NCBI GenBank assembly: GCA_945869855.1
Contig: CAMBQC010000004.1
Location: forward strand, 1-48,337
From: Prosthecobacter debontii
GTDB taxonomy: Bacteria; Verrucomicrobiota; Verrucomicrobiia; Verrucomicrobiales; Akkermansiaceae
Direction of reading: 5' to 3'
DNA length: 48,337 nucleotides
Shown here: one piece after another, positions 41,844 through 48,337 of the stretch
Numbering within the stretch: position 1 is the stretch's first letter
Layout of the letters: each line of letters starts with the position of its first letter
Position numbers and translations under genes: made by a program
Notes under the pieces: generated by a model
Told to the model about the DNA's origin: nothing
What the model saw: only the letters and a program-made list of their open reading frames with translations
The model's database searches: none

Positions 41844-42890
41844 ATGGACTTGCTTATCACCCACCTCGAGCACGGCGAGGAACTCGGCGCGCGCGAGATC
41901 GAATTCGCCGCCGAACTGCTGCTTGATCCGGGCGTCGCCGATGAAAAAAAAAGCCGCCTGCTGCTCGCTCTCTCGGAAAAAGGGGAGACGCCCGCCGAGA
42001 TCGCCGGCTTCGTGGAGGCATTTCTTCAGCATGCGGTAGATCCCATGATCGGCGCGATGGAACTCGAAGGCCCCACGCTGGATGTCTGTGGCACTGGCGG
42101 CGACCAGCTCGATCTTTTCAACGTCTCCACCACCGCGATGTTCATTGCGGCGGCGGCCGGGGCAGTGGTCGTGAAACATGGCAACCGCGGCATCACCTCG
42201 AAAAGCGGCGGCGCGGATGTGCTTGAAGCGCTCGGCGTGCGCATCGATCTGCCGCCGGAGGGCTTCCGCCATTGCCTCGAAAAAGCGGGTGTCGGCTTCC
42301 TCTTCGCTCCAAATTATCATCCTGCTTTCAAGGCTGTGGTGGGTGTGCGGAAACAGCTCGCTGCCGCAGGGCACCGCAGTATTTTCAACCTGATCGGCCC
42401 CCTACTCAACCCCGCCCGCCCCGAGTGCCAGCTTGTTGGCGTCTCTGACCGCTCGCTCTGCCCCGCCTTCGCGAAAATTTTACAACGCCTCGGTAGAGAG
42501 AGCGCGTGGGTCGTCAGCGGCATGGCTCCCGACCTTCGCGCGGTGGATGAGGTCTCGCTGATGGGTTCCACCCTGATCTGCAAGTCCGGCGCCTATCAGG
42601 ATCTCGAGGACGAGGAGGTCAACCCTGAAGATTTCGGTTTTCGGAAAGCAAGTCTGGAAGACCTCCAGGGTGGCGACGCGAAAACCAACGCCGCCATCCT
42701 CGAAGCCATCCTTTCCGGCAAGGAAACCGGCCCGAAGTGCGACATGGTCATCCTCAATGCCGCTGCCGCCCTCGCCTGCGCCGGCCTCGCCGACCACATG
42801 GGCGACGCGATCGGCATCGCCCGCGAGGCGATCAGCGGCGGTGCTGCCATCGAGCGCCTGCGTTTGCTTCAGGAAGCCAGTTCCAAATAG
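41844..42890 (+). CDS. trpD: Anthranilate phosphoribosyltransferase
   Basis: 348 residues, full length. DVCGTGGDQLDLFNVSTT is the PRPP-binding signature, VVKHGNRGITSKSGGADVLEALG follows and FNLIGPLLNPA is also diagnostic. TrpD joins anthranilate to PRPP to give phosphoribosylanthranilate in tryptophan synthesis. No other trp gene is in the window and no leader peptide or attenuator is obvious before it. A run of nine A residues (about 41943-41951) sits within the early coding region. Confidence 0.97.
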   Translation: MDLLITHLEHGEELGAREIEFAAELLLDPGVADEKKSRLLLALSEKGETPAEIAGFVEAFLQHAVDPMIGAMELEGPTLDVCGTGGDQLDLFNVSTTAMFIAAAAGAVVVKHGNRGITSKSGGADVLEALGVRIDLPPEGFRHCLEKAGVGFLFAPNYHPAFKAVVGVRKQLAAAGHRSIFNLIGPLLNPARPECQLVGVSDRSLCPAFAKILQRLGRESAWVVSGMAPDLRAVDEVSLMGSTLICKSGAYQDLEDEEVNPEDFGFRKASLEDLQGGDAKTNAAILEAILSGKETGPKCDMVILNAAAALACAGLADHMGDAIGIAREAISGGAAIERLRLLQEASSK

Positions 42891-42986
42891 TCCAAACAAA
42901 TAGAAACTTGCATACTAGGATTTCCAGCGCCAACAGACATTCAGAGGTCTGGAACTTTGTATAGGCTTACTTTACCTACGTGCCTC

Positions 42987-45900
42987 ATGAACCTTCGATC
43001 TTTCACCCTAATCGCCGGTTGCCTGCTTTGTATTCACGCGGGTGACTTGCATGCGCAGAAGGTGCCGCCAACGGAGGCACGCACGCGGTTTGATATCGAG
43101 GATGGCGGCAGGAAGCGCGGGTTCGAAATCGCGACGGATGAGTTTGCTGAGAAAGCGGCTGCAGGTGAGAAGTCCACGAAGGCGACCAAGCAGGCCAACA
43201 ACTTCGGCGAACTGCGGCAGATGGCTCGTGATGCTGAAGCGGTGACGGGCAATAAACAGGACATCATACTCTATGAAACCGGAAAGCCGAGAAGCGAAAC
43301 CACGCGGCGTGTTTTGACACGGCAGGTGTTGGTGAAGTTTGTGCCGGGGTTTGATGAAAAAGCGGCGCAGGCAGCCATCGGGGCTGTTGTGACGAAGAAG
43401 CCGAGCTATGCGCCGGATCATGTGATCTTCACACTGCGTGGCGCGGGTGACTCCCTGCTCGTTCTGGATAAACTCCGCGCGCTTCCGGGCGTGGTGAGCG
43501 CGGAGCCGCTGCTAGCGCGTATCCAAAAACGCAGGCTGCTGCCGAATGACACGTTCTTCTCATACAACGCGGCGAACCCAGGTTATCAGTGGCATTTGAG
43601 AAATACGGGTCAATCTCCCGGCGTGGCGGGCGTGGATGTCAATGTGACGTCGGTTTGGGACAGTTATCTCGGCACCGGCATCCGCATGGGAATCGTGGAT
43701 GACGGGCTGGAGGTTGCGCATCCGGACATCTCGCCAAATGCAGACACTGCGAACGACCATGACTGGAATGATGCGACTCCGGAGGATCCAACTGGCAATC
43801 CGTCGAGCGACACGCACGGCACGGCCTGCGCCGGTGTGGCCGGTGCGCGTGGCAACAACGGCAGCGGCGTGAGCGGCGCGGCTCCACAAGCGACACTGGT
43901 CGGGCTACGACTGATCGCAGGCAATGTGTCGGATGCGGACGAAGCGGAGGCTTTGACCTGGAAGAACGACATCATCCACTTGTATAGCAATTCGTGGGGG
44001 CCTGCAGATGATGGCGCGGACCTGCGCGATGCGGGACCGCTCGTAAAAGCGGCCTTTGCCAACGCTGCGATTGTGGGACGCGGTGGCAAGGGCAGTATTT
44101 GGCTGTGGGCCGGAGGAAACGGCGGCAGCTCGCAGGACAACTCGAACTACGACGGCTATGCAAACTCGATCTACACCATCGCGGTCGGCGCGCTTAATAG
44201 TTCGGGTGCCCGCAGCCGCTACTCGGAGCCGGGGGCGAATGTGCTGGTGTGCGCACCGTCCAATGACACGGCCTCCGGACACCGCGGCATCACCACGACC
44301 TCGACGAACGGCAGCTACATTCATGACTTTGGCGGCACCTCCTCCGCGACGCCGCTGGCTGCCGGCGTGGTGGCACTGCTGCTGCAAAGCAAGCCCACTC
44401 TCGGCTGGCGCGACGTGAAGGAAATCCTTCTGCGCAGCGCGACGAAAATCAACCCCACGCACTCCGATTGGGTGAACAACAGCGCGGGCTATCATTTCAA
44501 TCACGATTTCGGAGCCGGTTTGATCAATGCGCAGGCCGCGGTGACACTGGCGAACACTTGGTCGAATCTGGGGCCGATGGTGACGCAATCCCAAGCTCAG
44601 AACGGACTTGCTGTGGCGATCCCAGATAATAACGCGACGGGCATCACACGCACCTTCACCATACCCAGCACGGTCCTCATGCGGGTGGAGCATGCGACGG
44701 TGAAAGTGACCGCCACTCACGGCCTACGTGGAAATTTGAACGTCACATTGACCTCTCCGACAGGCACGGTGAGCAAACTTTTCAACGCACACACGAATGA
44801 TGGCAACCTGAACCTCGACTGGACTTTTTCCACCGTGCGGCACTGGGGCGAAGCCGCCTCCGGCAACTGGAGCGTAAAGGTGAGTGACACCATTGCCGGC
44901 AATGCGGGCACACTCAACAGCGTGGCGCTGACTCTTCATGGCACCAATATCACACCACCAAGCGCGCCACCGACGATCACTAGCCCGCTGGTGGCGGGTG
45001 CGAACGCGGAGTCCCCTTTCAGTTATCAAATCGCGGCGTCACTGAATCCGCAGTCATTTTCCGCCAGCGGACTTCCTGCGGGGCTGAGTTTGAGTGCGAG
45101 TGGCCTCATCAGCGGCACGCCGGCGACGCAAGGCGTGAGCAATATTACCATCGGCGCGTCGAACAGCCTCGGCACGGGCACGGCGACGCTTGTTCTGACC
45201 GTAGGACCACGCCTGCCGACGCCGCCGGTGATCACCAGCAGTCTTGCGGTGGCAGCTGTGGTGAATGTGCCTCTCAACGTCCAGATTACCGCCACGAACA
45301 GCCCGACAAGCTACTCCGCGAGCAACCTGCCAGCCGGGGTCACGGTGAACACCCAAACGGGTGCCATCAGCGGCACACCGACGGTGATCGGCACCTTCAA
45401 TGCGAGTATCTCCGCGACGAATGCGGATGGAGCGGACACCGATACGCTGGTCATCACCGTCAGCGCCACTGCGTCTGCTTTGGCGCAGGCGCTCGACGCA
45501 CCTCAGCTCATCTTCACCACCGGCGGCGACGTGCCGTGGATCACTCCCGCCACAGATACACATGATGGCGTTGATGCCGCGCAGAACGGCAATATTTCCG
45601 ACAGTCAGCAGAGCTGGATCGAAACGACGGTGACGGGACCCGCCTTTATCTCGTTCTGGTTCCGGCTATCGTCGGAGTCGGGTTATGACTTCTTCCGCTT
45701 CTCCATCGATGGCGAGGAACTGTGGTTTAGCGACGGCGAACACGCTTGGCGTCGTCTCGGTTTTCACGTGCCTCCGGGCATCCACACGGCGCGGTGGAAC
45801 TACACGAAGGATTATGCCGATTCATCGGGTTCTGACACGCTGTGGCTCGATCAGGTCGCGGTGGATGGAGAACAGATGTTCCTCAGCACGGTGCTGGATA

Positions 45901-46694
45901 ATGCGAACCTGAGCTGGCGCATGCCCGGCCTTGGCACCTGGACCATGCAGGACCGCCGCACCATCGACAACGTGGACGCGCTGATCAGTCCCATCTATCT
46001 TGCGGATGGCCGCAGCAGCAGCATCGAGACGCCGGTGACGGGGCCGGGCACGGTGAGCTTCGCGTGGACGGTTTCATCAGAAGCGAATTATGATTATTTC
46101 CGCTTTGAAATCGACGACACGGTCAGCGACCAGATCAGCGGCAACAGCGGTGGTAACAACATCCCCTGGGCTACGCTCACTCGGGATATTCCGGCCGGTT
46201 CGCACGTGCTGCGCTGGCGCTACATCAAGGATGGAAATGGCGAAGATGGTCTCGATGCCGCATGGCTGGACAACATCCAATACAGTCCCGCCTTTGCCAC
46301 CGGCCCGCCATACGCGCAGTGGCTCAACGGTCAATTCCCCGAGGACCTGCTTGGCAACGCCATGCACACCGGCCCGGACATCGACTACGATGGTGACGGG
46401 CGTAGCAATCTGGAAGAGTATGCTTTCGGTGGATTGCCTATGACGCCTGATAGGGCACCCAATCCGATCTCCATCCAGCGGCAGGTCAGTGAGATGTTCT
46501 TCGAATACAGCCGCGAGGTCTCTAAAACCGATCTAATCCTCACCCCGCGAGTTTCCCAAAACCTGGCGATTTGGTCGAACACGACCTCCGAATTTGTCGC
46601 GCTTGACTCCGGACGGAACCACTACCGCGTCCGCGTGCCGTTGACGGAAGGACGGAAGTTCATCCATCTGCAGGCGACGTTGCAGCAACCGTGA
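42987..46694 (+). CDS. Large secreted subtilisin-family protease with P domain and Ig-like repeats
   Basis: 1235 residues from ATG 42987 with a signal peptide (MNLRSFTLIAGCLLCIHAG). A propeptide runs to about 185, where LLPNDTFFSYN begins the kexin-like S8 domain. The catalytic triad is Asp238 (IVDDGLEVAHPD), His277 (DTHGTACAG) and Ser452 (GGTSSATPLAAG). A proprotein-convertase P domain follows (about 530-650), then two putative-Ig repeats (about 656-735 and 745-825), two tandem beta-rich repeats of about 130 residues from 834, and a calcium-loop tail DIDYDGDGRSNLEEYA near 1131. It is an extracellular or surface protease. The longer TTG start at 42957 is less likely. Confidence 0.9.
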   Translation: MNLRSFTLIAGCLLCIHAGDLHAQKVPPTEARTRFDIEDGGRKRGFEIATDEFAEKAAAGEKSTKATKQANNFGELRQMARDAEAVTGNKQDIILYETGKPRSETTRRVLTRQVLVKFVPGFDEKAAQAAIGAVVTKKPSYAPDHVIFTLRGAGDSLLVLDKLRALPGVVSAEPLLARIQKRRLLPNDTFFSYNAANPGYQWHLRNTGQSPGVAGVDVNVTSVWDSYLGTGIRMGIVDDGLEVAHPDISPNADTANDHDWNDATPEDPTGNPSSDTHGTACAGVAGARGNNGSGVSGAAPQATLVGLRLIAGNVSDADEAEALTWKNDIIHLYSNSWGPADDGADLRDAGPLVKAAFANAAIVGRGGKGSIWLWAGGNGGSSQDNSNYDGYANSIYTIAVGALNSSGARSRYSEPGANVLVCAPSNDTASGHRGITTTSTNGSYIHDFGGTSSATPLAAGVVALLLQSKPTLGWRDVKEILLRSATKINPTHSDWVNNSAGYHFNHDFGAGLINAQAAVTLANTWSNLGPMVTQSQAQNGLAVAIPDNNATGITRTFTIPSTVLMRVEHATVKVTATHGLRGNLNVTLTSPTGTVSKLFNAHTNDGNLNLDWTFSTVRHWGEAASGNWSVKVSDTIAGNAGTLNSVALTLHGTNITPPSAPPTITSPLVAGANAESPFSYQIAASLNPQSFSASGLPAGLSLSASGLISGTPATQGVSNITIGASNSLGTGTATLVLTVGPRLPTPPVITSSLAVAAVVNVPLNVQITATNSPTSYSASNLPAGVTVNTQTGAISGTPTVIGTFNASISATNADGADTDTLVITVSATASALAQALDAPQLIFTTGGDVPWITPATDTHDGVDAAQNGNISDSQQSWIETTVTGPAFISFWFRLSSESGYDFFRFSIDGEELWFSDGEHAWRRLGFHVPPGIHTARWNYTKDYADSSGSDTLWLDQVAVDGEQMFLSTVLDNANLSWRMPGLGTWTMQDRRTIDNVDALISPIYLADGRSSSIETPVTGPGTVSFAWTVSSEANYDYFRFEIDDTVSDQISGNSGGNNIPWATLTRDIPAGSHVLRWRYIKDGNGEDGLDAAWLDNIQYSPAFATGPPYAQWLNGQFPEDLLGNAMHTGPDIDYDGDGRSNLEEYAFGGLPMTPDRAPNPISIQRQVSEMFFEYSREVSKTDLILTPRVSQNLAIWSNTTSEFVALDSGRNHYRVRVPLTEGRKFIHLQATLQQP

Positions 46695-46699
46695 GCATG

Positions 46700-46718
46700 T
46701 AGACCGTCGGCCCAAAGT
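46700..46718 (+). repeat. Dispersed 19-bp element, copy after the subtilase gene
   Basis: Reads TAGACCGTCGGCCCAAAGT, three to four differences from the consensus, starting six bases after the protease stop codon and in the same direction. Confidence 0.6.
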
Positions 46719-46804
46719 CCCTTCATATTGAGCCGCGGCTGGGGATTTTAGCCTCAGGCCGTTGTTTCAACCATCAAACCATCACTTTTTATCACCCACA
46801 CTGG

Positions 46805-47770
46805 TTAGGATCGCATACGATTCACGCGCTTCATGATCGGCGCGATGATATTCCGCACAAGCGGATCCACCAATGCGCCAATGACCACACCGAACAGAGC
46901 TGCGATGCCAGCTCCCACCGACCAACTCACCAAGCCACCCATTGCGGGCACCGATGCTGCCAGCGTTTTGGAAGCGTGCCGCAGCATCTCATCTGGGGCA
47001 TGCACCCCGAGCACATGTAAACCATGGATCAAGATCCCACCGCCCACCCAGAGCATCGCCACCATCCCTATGATGGTCAGCGCTTTGAGGAAAAACGGCA
47101 TGCCGACCACGATCGCACGGCCCAGCGCCTTAGCGAAGCGATTGGCTGTCTGCGCCAGCGCCATGCCCAAATCATCCGCCTTCACGATCACCGCCACCGC
47201 GCCGTAGACCAGAAACGTCATAAAAGTTCCCACGACCGCCAGCACCCCGCCCTGCAACAAAATGGGTGACGTTGCCACCGAATCCAGCGTGATGGCCATA
47301 ATCTCCGCCGACAGGATGAAATCCGTTCGAATCGCGCCCGCTACCCTTTCTTTCTCAATTTCCGCTATGGACTGTCCGGTTGGCTCAGTGCTTTTTTTGG
47401 TCCCGGCCTTTCCCGGTTTCAGGAAATCCATCAGCTTGTGATACCCCTCCAGACAGAGAAACGCACCGCCTGCCATCAGCAGTGGGGTGATTGACCAAGG
47501 TGCGAAAAAACTGAGGAAAAGAGCGGCTGGGAGCAGGAAGAGAATCTTGTTCTTCAGAGAGCCCGCAGCGATCTTGCGGATGATCGGCAATTCCCGGTCT
47601 GCTGCCAGGCCTACCACATAGCGGGGCGTCACCGCAGCATCATCGATCACAATCCCTGCGGCTTTGCCACTGGCCTTAGCGGCCTGCGCACCGGCATCAT
47701 CTAGCGATGCGGCCGCCAACTTCACCAGGGCGCTGATATCATCGAGCAACGCGATCAATCCGCCGCTCAC
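46805..47770 (-). CDS. DUF808 family (YedI-like) membrane protein
   Basis: 321 residues. The start MSGGLIALLDDISALVKLAAASLDDAGAQAAKA, then GIVIDDAAVTPRYV and RELPIIRKIAAGSLKNK, and the later IRTDFILSAEIMAI are the conserved signature of DUF808. About six to seven membrane segments follow. The family is widespread and of unknown function. It is convergent with the subtilase gene, and a 301-base gap lies upstream. Confidence 0.93.
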   Translation of the reverse strand: MSGGLIALLDDISALVKLAAASLDDAGAQAAKASGKAAGIVIDDAAVTPRYVVGLAADRELPIIRKIAAGSLKNKILFLLPAALFLSFFAPWSITPLLMAGGAFLCLEGYHKLMDFLKPGKAGTKKSTEPTGQSIAEIEKERVAGAIRTDFILSAEIMAITLDSVATSPILLQGGVLAVVGTFMTFLVYGAVAVIVKADDLGMALAQTANRFAKALGRAIVVGMPFFLKALTIIGMVAMLWVGGGILIHGLHVLGVHAPDEMLRHASKTLAASVPAMGGLVSWSVGAGIAALFGVVIGALVDPLVRNIIAPIMKRVNRMRS

Positions 47771-48071
47771 TGGCTACCTCCGAGAAAAATCCAGTTCCAA
47801 ATCACCATTTGCTGGGGCTTAATCTCCCCAGTCCTCCTCGTTTTATCAAGTGTAGAAATCGCGCCTACCTGTTCCGCAATGTAATTTCTCACCACTCTTG
47901 GCATGCCTGTCCCGACACGCGCCTTGTTAGGGCAGGGATTTTTTTAAAACTATCGCCTTGACGATTTTTAATTAGGCCTCTTCATTCCGCCCGCCCGCAA
48001 AATTTTTGCATGTGCCCAGCTAATAGGTGAATTGTCTTCGGACATCCCGTGCCCAATCTCCCTCGCTCCTC
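47771..48071. other. Intergenic region between the DUF808 gene and the H1-like gene
   Basis: 301 bases serving two divergent genes. It contains the hairpin CTGGGG-CTTAATCT-CCCCAG at 47812-47831, a possible minus-35 TTGACG at 47958-47963 without a clear minus-10, and the perfect palindrome GCAAAA-T-TTTTGC at 47997-48009, 62 bases before the H1-like start codon. No gene is seen. Confidence 0.55.
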
Positions 48072-48337
48072 ATGTCTTCCAAAACGATCGCCAAGAAACC
48101 CGCCGCTAAAAAGCTGACTAAAGCCGCCCCCAAAGCTGCCCCGGCGAAAAAAGTTCTCGCCAAGCCCGAAACCAAAAAAGCCGCGCCCAAACCCAAGGCG
48201 AAACCTGCCGCGAAACCTGCCGCGAAACCTGCCGCGAAACCTGCCGCGAAACCTGCCGCGAAACCTGCCGCGAAACCTGCCGCGAAACCTGCCGCGAAAC
48301 CTGCCGCGAAACCTGCCGCGAAACCTGCCGCGAAACC
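48072..48337 (+). CDS. Histone-H1-like lysine/alanine/proline-rich protein, 5' part (runs off window)
   Basis: The frame opens MSSKTIAKKPAAKKLTKAAP and is unbroken to the end of the window. From residue 43 it is a perfect tandem AKPA repeat. The composition (Lys, Ala, Pro only) is that of the bacterial histone-H1-like, DNA-compacting tails found in several phyla, so DNA or RNA binding is likely; a fused ribosomal or nucleoid-associated domain could follow beyond the window. The N-terminal 42 residues are a degenerate version of the same pattern. Confidence 0.7.
   Translation, partial: MSSKTIAKKPAAKKLTKAAPKAAPAKKVLAKPETKKAAPKPKAKPAAKPAAKPAAKPAAKPAAKPAAKPAAKPAAKPAAKPAAKPAAK
48198..48337 (+). 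repeat. Perfect 12-bp tandem repeat
   Basis: GCGAAACCTGCC is repeated without a single change for 140 bases, 11 full copies plus 8 bases, up to the last base of the window. It encodes AKPA. Confidence 0.97.

Noticed and set aside
41943-41951. Run of nine A in trpD as a frameshift or slippage site
   Set aside because: The frame continues normally with conserved TrpD sequence; no alternative product is suggested.
48198-48337. Tandem repeat as a CRISPR array
   Set aside because: Units are 12 bases, directly adjacent without spacers, and encode an in-frame AKPA repeat.

Overview
The window looks like ordinary chromosome from a member of the Verrucomicrobiota, probably close to Luteolibacter or Haloferula (inference from gene content, not from a marker gene). 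The signs are a large PVC-type membrane-bound dehydrogenase with HEAT repeats and a C-terminal haem site, a DUF1587/1592/1588/1585 planctomycete-type cytochrome protein, an SHD1-domain secreted protein, a subtilase with a C-terminal calcium-loop tail, and a high GC content (about 60%) with only occasional Shine-Dalgarno sequences. I see no rRNA, tRNA, CRISPR, prophage, integrase or transposase.

Layout. 1-5.2 kb: end of an SGNH hydrolase, the large haem/HEAT protein, a SprT-like zinc protease and a YugP-type membrane zinc protease. 5.2-9.1 kb: thioredoxin-like protein, a 5'-truncated MoeB-rhodanese, a HAD phosphatase, hisF, a Uma2-family protein, a bidirectional terminator and zinc-free ribosomal protein L31. 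9.2-12.5 kb: dnaA, away from dnaN/recF, and a sodium:solute symporter. 12.5-15.4 kb: gph, then menB and menH placed divergently. 15.4-17.1 kb: histone-deacetylase-like enzyme and tsaB. 17.1-21.7 kb: a same-strand run of an LptF/G-type permease, a SulP transporter, a SpoU RNA methyltransferase and a metallophosphoesterase. 21.7-22.6 kb: a small unknown gene, a terminator and a lone nuoA. 22.7-24.2 kb: gcvT-gcvH. 24.2-28.0 kb: rhomboid-like membrane protein, TPR protein and ComEC. 28.1-31.0 kb, minus strand: Nudix hydrolase, secreted SHD1-metallopeptidase and rlmN. 31.0-33.3 kb: the DUF1592-type cytochrome protein. 33.5-34.8 kb: an Rrf2 regulator head-to-head with cysE. 35.0-37.4 kb: an LplT-PlsC fusion. 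37.4-40.0 kb: a two-gene minus-strand unit encoding a TPR membrane protein and a membrane pseudokinase-FGE protein. 40.0-42.9 kb: DASS transporter, a 47-residue DUF2256 protein and trpD. 43.0-47.8 kb: a large secreted subtilase and a DUF808 membrane protein. From 48.07 kb to the window end: the start of a lysine/alanine/proline-rich histone-H1-like gene made of perfect 12-bp tandem repeats.

Non-coding structure holds much of the novelty. A 19-bp element, consensus TAGACCGTTTGCCAAAAGT, occurs at six intergenic or gene-end sites. In four it lies in sense just after a gene, and in two its first TAG is the stop codon. A second AT-rich family (AAGTTTAGGGTTTAAA-like) lies just upstream of minus-strand start codons. 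A third, built on 10-bp units around ACGCAGATGG, forms a 131-bp inverted-repeat element before the LplT-PlsC gene. A nearly identical 15/16-bp word flanks the small gene plus nuoA. The most unusual proteins are the membrane pseudokinase fused to a formylglycine-enzyme fold and the LplT-PlsC protein with an unassigned C-terminal domain.

Most genes are housekeeping and independent. Real functional pairings are menB/menH (menaquinone), gcvT/gcvH (glycine cleavage), rrf2/cysE (probable cysteine regulation) and the TPR/pseudokinase pair. No search or alignment was run; family names come from motifs read in the translations.
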